Assembly (NCBI GenBank): GCA_938005315.1
Contig: CALLOB010000053.1
Location: 32,194-96,193 of the forward strand
Length of the DNA: 64,000 nt
Reading direction: 5' to 3'
Origin: an uncultured Phycisphaerae bacterium
GTDB lineage: Bacteria > Planctomycetota > Phycisphaerae > UBA1845 > PWPN01
Shown: positions 44,621-52,703 of the stretch, piece by piece
Numbering within the stretch: the first letter of the stretch is position 1
Layout: every line of letters starts with the position of its first letter
The notes under the pieces: model-generated
The model's input: the letters and a program-made list of their open reading frames with translations, nothing else
The model's database searches: none
What the model was told of the DNA's origin: nothing
Made by a program: the position numbers and the translations under genes

Positions 44621-46153
44621 TCACCCCCGCCCCAGCCGGACGAACTCCTCCCGGAGGCTGCCGTACAGCGAGCGGTAACTGGCGTAGAGCCTGTCGTAAG
44701 CCCGGGCGGCCCGGCCGGGCTTGACGCGGGTAGCCACCTTGATGGCCGCGGCGCAGGCTTCCGGCACGCTGGCGTACTCGCCGGTACCGACCGCGGCCAG
44801 CAGGGCCACGCCCAGGGCGCCGCCCTCCTGCGTATTGATGGTCACGACCTGGGCCCCGTACATGTCGGCCTGCATCTGCCGCCAGAACTCGCTGCGAGCC
44901 CCGCCGCCGGAGGCCCGAACCTCGGTGATCTTCACGCCGCGGCGGCGCATGATCTCCACCTGATCGCGCATGCCGAAGGTGATGCCCTCCAGGACGGCCC
45001 GGATCAGGTGGGGCCGGCGATGGCGGACGGTCAGTCCGACCCAGGCGCCGCGGGCCATGGGATCCGGGTACGGGCATCGCTCGCCGGTGAGGTACGGCAG
45101 GAAGACCAGCCCCTCGCAGCCGGGCGGGGCTTTGGCCGCTTCGGCGATCATGGCCGGGTAGAGCGTGCCCGGATCGCGGCCGGCCTTGCGCAGCCGGGCG
45201 ACGTCCTCGGCCCAGAGCGTGTCGCGCAGCCACTGCAGCGATCCGCCGGCCGAAAGCATGCAGCCGAACACGCACCACTTGCCCGGAACCGCGTGGCAGA
45301 AGGACTGCAGGTTGCCCTCGGCGTTGGGCACCGGGGCGTCGGCGTGGGCGAACACCACGCCGCTGGTGCCCATGGTGGCCGAGACGATGCCGGTGCGGAC
45401 GATGCCGTTGCCGACCGCCCCGGCCGGCTGATCGCCGGCCCCTCCGACCACCGGCGTGCCGGCCTTGAGACCGGTGAGTCTGGCGGCTGCGGCCGAGACC
45501 GTTCCGGTGACCTCGGGCGACTCGTGGACCGGGGGCATCAGGTCCGCGTCGATGCCCAGCCGGCTGAGCAGACCGCGGTGCCATCTGCGGGCCTTGACGT
45601 CCAGCAGCAGCGTCCCGGCGGCGTCGCTGACCTCGGCGGCGTACTCCCCGGTGAGTTTCAGGCGGATGTAATCCTTGGGCAGCAGGATCTTGAACGTGCG
45701 CTCATACGTCCGCGGGTCGTGGCGTCGCACCCAGAGAATCTTGGGGGCGGTGAAGCCGGTCAGGGCGACGTTGGAGACCATGCCGATCAGTCGGCGGCGG
45801 CCGCCGGCCAATCGCTCGATCTCCTCGCATTCCGCCGCGGTGCGCTGGTCGTTCCACAGCAGCGCCCGCCGCAGGGAGCGGCCGGCCTTGTCCACGAACA
45901 CGCTGCCGTGCATCTGGCCGGAGAGCCCGATGCCGGTGATTTCGGAGGGCTTGCGTCGGGCCTTGCGGCAGACGGCCGCGATACCCTTGACGACCGCCTT
46001 CCACCAGTCCTCCGGCTCCTGTTCGGACCAGCCGGGTCGCGGCGCGTAGACCGGGTATTCCTGGCCGGCGGTGGCCAGCACCCTGCCCGACGGTGTGCAG
46101 AGAAGCGTCTTGGTGGCCGAGGTTCCGATGTCGATTCCGCAGAGCAGCGCCAT
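44621..46153 (-). CDS. xylB: Xylulokinase (FGGY carbohydrate kinase)
   Basis: 510 residues of the FGGY kinase family. The N-terminal phosphate loop CGIDIGTSATKTLLC, the substrate region GIGLSGQMHGSVFVD and the C-terminal ATP-binding EVRASGGGARSEFWRQMQAD fit xylulokinase. It phosphorylates D-xylulose at O5 so that it can enter the pentose phosphate pathway. No xylose isomerase is adjacent; RhaI at 12.2 kb is a distant relative. ATG 46153 has a GGGA stretch upstream. It is the first gene of an operon with the phosphatase. Confidence 0.9.
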   Translation of the reverse strand: MALLCGIDIGTSATKTLLCTPSGRVLATAGQEYPVYAPRPGWSEQEPEDWWKAVVKGIAAVCRKARRKPSEITGIGLSGQMHGSVFVDKAGRSLRRALLWNDQRTAAECEEIERLAGGRRRLIGMVSNVALTGFTAPKILWVRRHDPRTYERTFKILLPKDYIRLKLTGEYAAEVSDAAGTLLLDVKARRWHRGLLSRLGIDADLMPPVHESPEVTGTVSAAAARLTGLKAGTPVVGGAGDQPAGAVGNGIVRTGIVSATMGTSGVVFAHADAPVPNAEGNLQSFCHAVPGKWCVFGCMLSAGGSLQWLRDTLWAEDVARLRKAGRDPGTLYPAMIAEAAKAPPGCEGLVFLPYLTGERCPYPDPMARGAWVGLTVRHRRPHLIRAVLEGITFGMRDQVEIMRRRGVKITEVRASGGGARSEFWRQMQADMYGAQVVTINTQEGGALGVALLAAVGTGEYASVPEACAAAIKVATRVKPGRAARAYDRLYASYRSLYGSLREEFVRLGRG

Positions 46154-46718
46154 TATTTCGTCCCTTTCGTGGCTCGATGCCGCCGGAGCCCGGGACCGTG
46201 CCGTGTCGCAGCCGAGGGGAGACGGCACGCGGCGATCGGCACGGTCGCCCGGACCCCGTGTTCCGACCGTTCCCGGCCCGCCGGACCATGGCGGGCCGGC
46301 CGGGACGAAGTATAGCCGGAATCACTCCCGGGAGCAGGTTCGCACCCGCCGGCCGCCGAGGTCCGCGAAACCCGACGCTTGTTTGCCCCCCCACCGCGGT
46401 ATCGCGGCGACTCATGTCCGGGCTTGCGGCGGCGTCGCGGGCCGAAGCCGGACGTCGCCGAATGCCCGACGGCTCCGGCCGGGGCGCGTGTCGCCGCCCC
46501 CGGCTGTCGAAACGGGGCTGGTCCTTGACCCCCTCGAGACCGCCGGGTACTCTGCGTTTCTGGGGCGGGGCGTCTCCAGGCGGCCTTCGTTCTCGCCGGA
46601 GCGTTACCCGCGGCACCGCGGTTGCGGCCGGGGACCGGTCGACCACGCCGGCAACCGCGGAGGCGACAGCTCAGTTTTCCAGCCGAATCGGACAAGCAGC
46701 CGGCCGATCGCGGCGACC
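46154..46718. other. Intergenic region before the serine tRNA
   Basis: 565 bp between divergent xylB and the tRNA. It contains a GGCCCGCC/GGCGGGCC hairpin near 46275-46297, a possible minus-strand -10 (TATACT, 46314-46309) for xylB, and a plus-strand promoter at 46525-46553. No gene seen. Confidence 0.5.
46525..46553 (+). promoter_or_regulatory. Candidate promoter for the tRNA-Ser gene
   Basis: TTGACC (46525-46530), 17-bp spacer, TACTCT (46548-46553), about 165 bp before the tRNA. Confidence 0.45.
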
Positions 46719-46809
46719 GGAGAGGTGGCAGAGTGGCTGAATGCGCCGGTTTGCTAAACCGGTGTACGGGCTTAAACCCGTACCGCGGGTTCGAATCCCG
46801 CCCTCTCCG
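46719..46809 (+). tRNA. tRNA-Ser (anticodon GCT)
   Basis: 91 nt. Acceptor stem GGAGAGG pairs with CCTCTCC (46802-46808), discriminator G at 46809. The anticodon stem CCGGT/ACCGG encloses TTGCTAA, with anticodon GCT at 46753-46755, reading AGC and AGT codons. A long variable arm GTACGGG...CCCGTAC and the T arm GCGGGTTCGAATCCCGC confirm a class II serine tRNA. No CCA is encoded. Confidence 0.96.
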
Positions 46810-46918
46810 TTCGTTCCGAAACGACGTTGGTCACCCATAAAACGCGACGCGTTTCGTGCCGGTGTCGAATCGTTTGTGAACCGCCCTAGGGGGTATTCAG
46901 CGATTCTCCGGGGCCTCC

Positions 46919-46942
46919 GGGGGGACGCGCTGCGTCGCGTCC
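46919..46942. repeat. Dispersed palindromic repeat copy
   Basis: GGACGCGCTGCGTCGCGTCC differs by one base from the exact copies near 223 and 16634. Confidence 0.7.
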
Positions 46943-47116
46943 GGAATCAGGTCGCTCCGGTTTTCGGCATCCCCGCGGCCGCCCTCCCGCGGGCGATCAG
47001 GGGTTTGACGCCGGTCGTGGCCCCCCGCCAGGACCATCAGGCCGGCCTTCTCCGTCCCCGTCCGGCCTTCAGGCAGATCCGGTCGGCCCGGATACACACG
47101 AGCGTCGGCCCGCCGG

Positions 47117-47138
47117 AATGTCCCGGAACCTGGACATT
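47117..47138. promoter_or_regulatory. Inverted repeat upstream of moaC, shared with the ttr-like operon
   Basis: Core TGTCCCGGAACCTGGACA (47119-47136) with perfect outer pairs gives 7-bp arms AATGTCC/GGACATT. The reverse complement of 59831-59848 matches this core at 17 of 18 positions. It is a plausible binding site for one regulator of both operons; the protein is unknown. Confidence 0.7.
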
Positions 47139-47292
47139 GCCATCGGAGAACCGCGACGTGAGCGGTTCGATCACGGCATGGGCCCGCGACGCCCACGGAT
47201 GGAACCTTTCGGAACCTTCATCCTCGGCCGCAGCGGCAGCATGTCGCTGCGGTCGCCACGGAACTCCCCGATACGCCGCCGCGGCCGCCGGG

Positions 47293-47333
47293 GCGGGGTC
47301 TTGACGTTTTCCGACCGATCGGTTCTCATCGCC
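47293..47333 (+). promoter_or_regulatory. 41-bp conserved promoter/leader block before moaC
   Basis: Contains TCTTGACGTTTTCCG then CGATCGGTTCT and ATCGCC. It equals the reverse complement of 59517-59557 at 38 of 41 positions. TTGACG (47301-47306) could be a -35, but no good -10 stands 17 bp on. A second, weaker block (47374-47404) also has a counterpart at 59445-59475, separated by 40 and 41 bp respectively. Confidence 0.7.
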
Positions 47334-47586
47334 GTGAGCGCAGTCCGTCTGACACCATCGTGGCTCGATCGCGGATTGAGGATGCCGCCTCCCCGTCGTT
47401 TTCCACGAGGCGTGCATCGTATGACTGAGCCGTTTCAACGGCACGAAAAGGCTCGTCACCATGGGCTTTGTGAAGTCGTACCGCTCGTGTCCTGGTCCGG
47501 GAGTCGGAGCGCTTTCCGGCGATTCCGCACGGGGTGCCCGGACATGACTGAAGTCCTCGCATGCCCTCCCGCGGACCGGGTGAAGG

Positions 47587-48516
47587 ATGTTTGATATCTC
47601 CGCCAAAACCCGGACCGCTCGTGTCGCAACGGCGCGGGCCGTCCTGGCCGTCGCGCCCGACACCATCCGGCTGATCAACGAACGCAGGGTGCCCAAGGGC
47701 GATCCGCTCGAAGTCGCGAGGGTGGCGGCCGTTCAAGCGGCGAAGAACACGCACCAGATCATCCCTTTTTGCCATCCGGTCCCGATCGACCATGTCGCCG
47801 CGGCGTTCGTGCCGGCCGATGATCGCATCGAGCTGACGGTCACGGTCAAGGCGACGTACAAGACCGGAGTCGAGATGGAAGCGCTCACCGGGGCATCGGT
47901 CGGCGTACTGACCCTTTATGACATGCTCAAGATGCTGGACGATTCGATGACGATCCGCGAAGTCCGCCTGCTTGAGAAGCGGGGCGGGAAGTCGGATTTC
48001 AGGACCGCAGGAGCGCGGAAGATCCGTGCCGTCGCCGTGGTCATGTCCGACTCCGTATCGGCGGGATCGAGAGATGATGCATCGGGGCGGCTGATCGCGG
48101 ACCGCCTGCGGGCGGAGGGGATCGAGCTGCTGGATTGCCTCGTGATACCGGACGACGACGACGCGATCGAGCAGACGCTCGTCCGCTGTGCCGACGAGCT
48201 TCGCGTCGACCTGGTCATGACCACGGGTGGCACGGGCCTGGGTCCGCGGGACCGGACTCCCGAGGTCATGGACCGGGTCGTGCAATGCGACGTTCCCGGC
48301 ATCGCGGAGGCCATGCGGGCTTACGGCCGGGATAGGACCCCGTTCGCCGTTCTCTCGCGGGGCCGGGCGGGCATCCGCGGCAGGACGCTGATCGTCAATC
48401 TGCCGGGCTCGCCGCGCGGCGTGGAGGAGTCGCTGGATGCCGTGCTGCCTGCGATCCGCCATGCCTTCCCCATGATGGATGGAGGCGGGCACGACGACGC
48501 CACGGCGGGCCGTTGA
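47587..48516 (+). CDS. moaC: Bifunctional MoaC/MogA molybdenum cofactor biosynthesis protein
   Basis: 309 residues, a fusion. Residues 1-140 are MoaC (cyclic pyranopterin monophosphate synthase) with IIPFCHPVPIDHV and KTGVEMEALTGASVGVLTLYDM, plus the late lysine in LLEKRGGKS. Residues about 148-305 are MogA/MoaB-like molybdopterin adenylyltransferase, with MTTGGTGLGPRDRTPEV and LPGSPRGVEE. One polypeptide therefore carries the second step of pterin formation and the adenylylation before Mo insertion. It heads the plus-strand operon; moeA follows after 10 bp. Confidence 0.92.
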   Translation: MFDISAKTRTARVATARAVLAVAPDTIRLINERRVPKGDPLEVARVAAVQAAKNTHQIIPFCHPVPIDHVAAAFVPADDRIELTVTVKATYKTGVEMEALTGASVGVLTLYDMLKMLDDSMTIREVRLLEKRGGKSDFRTAGARKIRAVAVVMSDSVSAGSRDDASGRLIADRLRAEGIELLDCLVIPDDDDAIEQTLVRCADELRVDLVMTTGGTGLGPRDRTPEVMDRVVQCDVPGIAEAMRAYGRDRTPFAVLSRGRAGIRGRTLIVNLPGSPRGVEESLDAVLPAIRHAFPMMDGGGHDDATAGR

Positions 48517-48526
48517 GGCGGATCAT

Positions 48527-49786
48527 ATGCTGACCTGGGAGCAGGCCCGATCACGCGTCCTGGCGCAGACGCCGGTCCTGGGGCGGCGACGCATCCGCCT
48601 GGAGAGGGCGGCCGGTCGCGCTCTGGCCGAGCCGCTGATCGCCCGGAACGACGCTCCGCCCTTCGATATGTCGGCCGTCGACGGTTTTGCCGTGCATCCC
48701 TCCGACCTGGCCGGCGCCTCGGAGGAGCGGCCTGTCCGCCTGAGGCTCATCGGGACCGTCCATGCCGGGGACGCAGGCGCGAAGAAGCTGCCGAGAGGCA
48801 CGGCGATCAGGATTTTCACCGGTGCCCCCGTGCCGGCCGGCGCCGGAGCGGTGGTGATGAAGGAATACTGCCGGGAGGAGCCGACGGCGGTCATGGTGTC
48901 GCGCGGGACGGCGCCGGGCGAGAATATACGGCCTCGCGGAGGCGAATTCGTCAAAGGCCGGAGGATCCTGCCCCCCGGCACCGCCATCACGCCGCCGGTC
49001 GCCGGCCTGCTGGCGGCGTTTGGATATGCGAACGTGCTCGTGCATGACGTCCCGACGGTGACCATCGCCGTCACCGGAGATGAACTGCTCCCGCCGTCGC
49101 AATCACTGCGGCCGGGCAGGATCCGCGACGCCAACTCCTGCGCACTGGCGGCCGCGGTGCGGGGCCTGGGCATCGGGAAGTGCCGCACGATGCGATTGAA
49201 GGACCGCGTCGCCGTGCTCGGGCGGCGCCTGGCGGACGGACTCGAGCGGTCGGATGTGCTGTTGACGGTCGGCGGCATGTCGGTCGGCGACCGCGATCAC
49301 GTTCGCGGCGTCCTGCACGACCTGGGCGTCAGGGAGCACTTCTGGCGGATTGCGGTCAAGCCCGGAAAGCCGGCGTATTTCGGGAAGTATGTTCATCGCG
49401 GCGGCAGGGGCGCGGGCGGCCGTCGAGGGGGCGGGACCTGCCTGGTGTTCGGGCTGCCGGGCAACCCCGTGTCGGCACTGGTGTGCTTCCACCAGCTGGT
49501 CAGGCCGGCGCTGCTGAAAATGATGGGCAGGCCGTCACCCGCCCCGCTGGTTCTTCGTGCCCGGCTGCTCGGCGGGAGAAGCAAATCGCCCGGGCGGCTG
49601 GAGTGGCTCCGGGGCGTGCTGTCTTCGGAGAGCGGCGACCTGCGCGTGAAAGTCGTTCCGGGCCAGGATTCGCACATGCTGGGCGGCCTGGCCGCGGCGA
49701 ACTGTCTGATCGAATTCCCCCGGGAGGCCGATCGCCTCGCCGACGGCCAAGAAGTGATGGTGGAGCCTTTGTCATGGCGCGAGTGA
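48527..49786 (+). CDS. moeA: Molybdopterin molybdenumtransferase MoeA
   Basis: 419 residues. The N-terminal domain has APPFDMSAVDGFAV, then IFTGAPVPAGAGAVVMKE, the central domain SVGDRDHVRG (normally GGVSVGD; here GGMSVGD), and the GLPGNPVSALVCF phosphate loop. It inserts molybdate into adenylylated molybdopterin made by the MogA part of the preceding protein. ATG 48527 has GAGG eight bases upstream. A Gly/Arg-rich insert (GGRGAGGRRGGG, about residues 292-303) precedes the phosphate loop. Confidence 0.93.
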   Translation: MLTWEQARSRVLAQTPVLGRRRIRLERAAGRALAEPLIARNDAPPFDMSAVDGFAVHPSDLAGASEERPVRLRLIGTVHAGDAGAKKLPRGTAIRIFTGAPVPAGAGAVVMKEYCREEPTAVMVSRGTAPGENIRPRGGEFVKGRRILPPGTAITPPVAGLLAAFGYANVLVHDVPTVTIAVTGDELLPPSQSLRPGRIRDANSCALAAAVRGLGIGKCRTMRLKDRVAVLGRRLADGLERSDVLLTVGGMSVGDRDHVRGVLHDLGVREHFWRIAVKPGKPAYFGKYVHRGGRGAGGRRGGGTCLVFGLPGNPVSALVCFHQLVRPALLKMMGRPSPAPLVLRARLLGGRSKSPGRLEWLRGVLSSESGDLRVKVVPGQDSHMLGGLAAANCLIEFPREADRLADGQEVMVEPLSWRE

Positions 49787-50307
49787 ACGAGGCCCGGCCG
49801 GCCACCGGTACCGTGGTGGCGATTTCCGTCAGCCGGCGGAAGGGAATCCCCAAGACCAACGTCCCCTGGGCGGACCTCAGGCCCGACTGGGGCATCGAGG
49901 GCGATGCCCACGCCGGGCGCTGGCATCGCCAGGTCAGCCTGCTGGCCGTGGAGAGTATCGAGAAGATGCGGGCCGGGGGGCTCCGGGTCGGTCCCGGCGA
50001 CTTCGCGGAGAACGTGACCACCGCGTTCATCGACATCCCGCATCTGGCGGTCGGGGACCGGGTCAGAATCGCGCGGACCGAGCTGGAGATCACGCAGATC
50101 GGCAAGGAGTGCCACGCGCGGTGCGGCGTCTTTCAGGCGGCCGGCGACTGCGTGATGCCCAGAGAAGGCGTTTTCGGCCGGGTCGTGGTCGGCGGACGCA
50201 TCCGTGTCGGCGATGCGGTGGAAGTGGTCCGCGTCACCGGCACCGGAGACCCCGCCCCACCCGAGGCCGATCGCGGTCCCTCCCTCCGGACCGAGCCCTG
50301 CCCATGA
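49774..50307 (+). CDS. MOSC domain protein
   Basis: 177 residues with a MOSC fold (beta-strand domain related to Moco sulfurase C-termini). Features are GDAHAGRWHRQVSLLAVESIE, the GDFAENVTT turn, and KECHARCGVFQAAGDCVMP with the conserved cysteines. MOSC proteins bind molybdopterin-type cofactors and may carry sulfur or a terminal ligand. The start overlaps moeA by 13 bases and has GGAG eight bases upstream. The stop overlaps the transporter start as ATGA. A second, different MOSC protein lies in the facing operon. Confidence 0.88.
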   Translation: MARVNEARPATGTVVAISVSRRKGIPKTNVPWADLRPDWGIEGDAHAGRWHRQVSLLAVESIEKMRAGGLRVGPGDFAENVTTAFIDIPHLAVGDRVRIARTELEITQIGKECHARCGVFQAAGDCVMPREGVFGRVVVGGRIRVGDAVEVVRVTGTGDPAPPEADRGPSLRTEPCP

Positions 50308-51563
50308 CGATCGGGGGCACACGAAAGGCGACCGGAGCCGTCGGCTCGACCCGTTTGCGACTGCGGTTCAGCCGCTCGGAAGCCTCCGGCGCGCTGGGCG
50401 ACCTCGGCACGTTCATCCCGCTGCTCGTCGGCACGGTCCACAACTGCGGATTGCAGCTCGGGCCCGCCCTGTTCCTGGCGGGCCTCATGAACGTCATCAC
50501 CGGCCTGACCTTCGGCATCCCGATGCCCGTGCAGCCGATGAAGGCCATCGCCACCGTGGCCATGGCGGAGGGATTCGATGAATCACGGATTCTCGCGGCC
50601 GGGATCCTCACGGGGGCGGCCCTGCTGGTCCTCGCCGGGACCGGCCTGATCGACCTTCTTCAGCGCATCCTTCCCCGGAGCGTGGTTCGGGGTCTGCAGC
50701 TGGCGCTCGGCCTGAAGCTGATCGAACTCGGTCTCCGCCAGGTCGTCTCCACCGGCGTCTGGATCGGCTGGGACAGCATCGGTCTGGGGCTGGCCTGTGC
50801 GATTCTGCTGCTGCTGTTCTACTTCTCGACCCGCGTACCGGGGGCGCTGATCACCTTCGGCATCGGACTGATCGCCCTGGTCTGCGGAAACCCCGCGATC
50901 GTATCGCAGGCCCGTCTCGGCATGCCCTGGCACCTTCCGAGCCTGGCGGATCCCGGCGACTGGGCGACGGGCTTCTGGAAAGGCACGATCCCCCAGCTGC
51001 CGCTGACGGTCCTCAATTCGGTGGTGGCGGTGTGCGCGCTCTCCGCCGATCTGTTCCCGGGGCGGGGCGCCCGGCCCCGACACGTGACGCTGTCGGTGGC
51101 ACTGATGAATCTGGCCTGCTGCCCGCTGGGAGCGATGCCGATGTGCCATGGCGCCGGCGGGCTGGCCGGGCAATACCGCTTCGGCGCCCGGACCGGCGGC
51201 AGCGTCGTGATGCTCGGCATCGCCAAGATGGGTCTTGCCCTTGCATTCGGGGGCTGCCTGCTTCCATGGTTGAAGGGATACCCGCAATCCGTGCTGGGTA
51301 TTCTGCTGCTGTTCGGCGGGCTCGAACTGGCCATGGTCTGCCGCGACCAGACCGGCAGGGCGGACTTTTTCGTCATGGTGCTCACCGCGGGGGCATGCAT
51401 GGCGATGAACGCCGCAGCGGGGTTCATCGTAGGCTGGGCCATGGCCTCGACCCTGATGTGGGGCGTCTTCCGGATCGAGCCTCCGCACGGCGACGCGTCC
51501 AGAGGCCGGGGGCCCGACGTCATGAACGCTGAAACAGGCTCTCGTAGCTCCGGGGGGTGTTGA
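50304..51563 (+). CDS. MOT1-type molybdate/sulfate transporter
   Basis: 419 residues, about ten membrane helices. The two family motifs are visible: SGALGDLGTFIPLLVG near the N-terminus and CHGAGGLAGQYRFGARTGG in the second half. This is the MOT1 branch of SulP-like carriers, known for molybdate uptake in plants and algae, and annotated as molybdate or sulfate transporters in bacteria. Its place in a Moco operon favours molybdate. No ModABC genes are in the window. Its 3' end overlaps that of mobA on the other strand by 44 bp. Confidence 0.88.
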   Translation: MTIGGTRKATGAVGSTRLRLRFSRSEASGALGDLGTFIPLLVGTVHNCGLQLGPALFLAGLMNVITGLTFGIPMPVQPMKAIATVAMAEGFDESRILAAGILTGAALLVLAGTGLIDLLQRILPRSVVRGLQLALGLKLIELGLRQVVSTGVWIGWDSIGLGLACAILLLLFYFSTRVPGALITFGIGLIALVCGNPAIVSQARLGMPWHLPSLADPGDWATGFWKGTIPQLPLTVLNSVVAVCALSADLFPGRGARPRHVTLSVALMNLACCPLGAMPMCHGAGGLAGQYRFGARTGGSVVMLGIAKMGLALAFGGCLLPWLKGYPQSVLGILLLFGGLELAMVCRDQTGRADFFVMVLTAGACMAMNAAAGFIVGWAMASTLMWGVFRIEPPHGDASRGRGPDVMNAETGSRSSGGC

Positions 51564-52128
51564 GGTTCGTGAGCATGTCCTTCTCCTCCGAGGCCGCATC
51601 GAGCGTGACGACCCGGACCGCCGACAGCAGGTTCTGCAGGCTGCGGCGGCCGCCTTCCAATTCGCGAACGACGGCCGGCAACACGCGCGGATGGTAAAGC
51701 GCGCAACAGGCGTGCCAGGCCTCCCGCCGACCCGTCTGCCGGAAGGCGACCGCATCGCATTGCGGCGTCGCCGCACCCCATAATCGCTCAAGCAGCCTCG
51801 GCCGCAACAGCGGCATGTCGCAGGCCAGCAGAAGGCCCCATCGGGACCGGGCGTAATCGAGGAGCGATCGCAATCCGGCCAGGGGCCCGGCCCCCGGATC
51901 GCCGTCCGGAAGCCTTCTCACTCCGGCCAGCCCCACGGGCAACGCCCCGCATTCGCCCAACAGAACGGATTCATCGATCCACGGGCCGGCCCGGGCCGCG
52001 ACGCTGAACACATGCTCCACAAGGGTTCCGCCGCCGGGCAGCGGCAGCGCGGCCTTGGGCCGACCCATGCGGACGCTTCGTCCGCCCACCAGAATGCCGC
52101 ATACGCAGGACGCGTGATCCGCGCTCAT
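51520..52128 (-). CDS. mobA: Molybdenum cofactor guanylyltransferase MobA
   Basis: 202 residues. The nucleotide-binding ILVGGRSVRMGRPKAALPL matches the MobA L-x-G-G-x-S-x-R-M-G-x-x-K motif, and LLLACDMPLLRPRL holds the metal aspartate. It attaches GMP to Mo-molybdopterin, forming the bis-MGD cofactor needed by DMSO-reductase-family enzymes such as the catalytic subunit encoded in this operon. Last gene of the minus-strand operon. Confidence 0.9.
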   Translation of the reverse strand: MSADHASCVCGILVGGRSVRMGRPKAALPLPGGGTLVEHVFSVAARAGPWIDESVLLGECGALPVGLAGVRRLPDGDPGAGPLAGLRSLLDYARSRWGLLLACDMPLLRPRLLERLWGAATPQCDAVAFRQTGRREAWHACCALYHPRVLPAVVRELEGGRRSLQNLLSAVRVVTLDAASEEKDMLTNLNTPRSYESLFQRS

Positions 52129-52151
52129 GGGATCGCCCCCCGGACGACCGG

Positions 52152-52655
52152 TCACGGCCCCGTGTCCTCGCGCCGCCCGGCACGCTCGACATGCACGCGT
52201 TGCCCCGGTGAAAGCGGGCCGGGCTCGATGACCCGGCAGAGGAATCCGCAGCGGCCGACAACGGCATCCTTGAGGTCCGGATGAATCGCATCGAGCACGT
52301 AGCACGGTTTGCGGACCGAGGCCAGTTCGAGGACCGGCCCATCCTGAAAGCGCAGCCGGTCCCCGACGGCAAGGGTCTGAACGCCCAGACCCCGCACGGT
52401 GATGTTCTCGCCCATGACCCCGGGCCCGACCGGGTAGCCTTCGGCCGCGAGTTCCTCGAGCAGCTCGATATCCTGGATGGAGACGGCGCGGTCCGCCCGA
52501 CGATGCTTTTCGTGGGCTCGTCCATCGCCTGCGAGCCCATCGAACGTCACCTCGGCCCGCTCGATCGGACGTTTGGGCACCCCGCCCGGCGACACGCACA
52601 CGGCGACGACGACTCCGGGCGCTTCGGGGCCGTTCGTTCGCTGCGACTGCTTCAT
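52152..52655 (-). CDS. MOSC domain protein
   Basis: 167 residues. MOSC family features: VAVCVSPGGVPKRPIERAEV at the start, GDGRAHEKHRRADRAVSIQD, and VMGENITVRGLG, followed by a conserved cysteine in VRKPCYVLD. It differs clearly from the MOSC protein at 49.8 kb. Likely handles or senses the molybdenum cofactor. It lies between moaA and mobA with short gaps. Confidence 0.88.
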   Translation of the reverse strand: MKQSQRTNGPEAPGVVVAVCVSPGGVPKRPIERAEVTFDGLAGDGRAHEKHRRADRAVSIQDIELLEELAAEGYPVGPGVMGENITVRGLGVQTLAVGDRLRFQDGPVLELASVRKPCYVLDAIHPDLKDAVVGRCGFLCRVIEPGPLSPGQRVHVERAGRREDTGP

Positions 52656-52703
52656 GACAGACAGATCCTCGTCGCTCCGGCCGCCGATGGACGGCGGACT
52701 CGA

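Larger units (their letters stand above)
46810..47586. other. Control region upstream of the molybdenum cofactor operon
   Basis: 777 bp without a convincing gene. It holds one dispersed repeat copy (about 46919-46942) and three elements shared with the region upstream of the molybdoenzyme genes at 59.3-59.9 kb: the inverted repeat at 47117-47138, the block at 47293-47333 and the weaker block at 47374-47404. Confidence 0.6.

Noticed and set aside
47405-47586. Known Moco riboswitch before moaC
   Set aside because: I could not place the conserved segments of that RNA; a covariance-model search would settle it.
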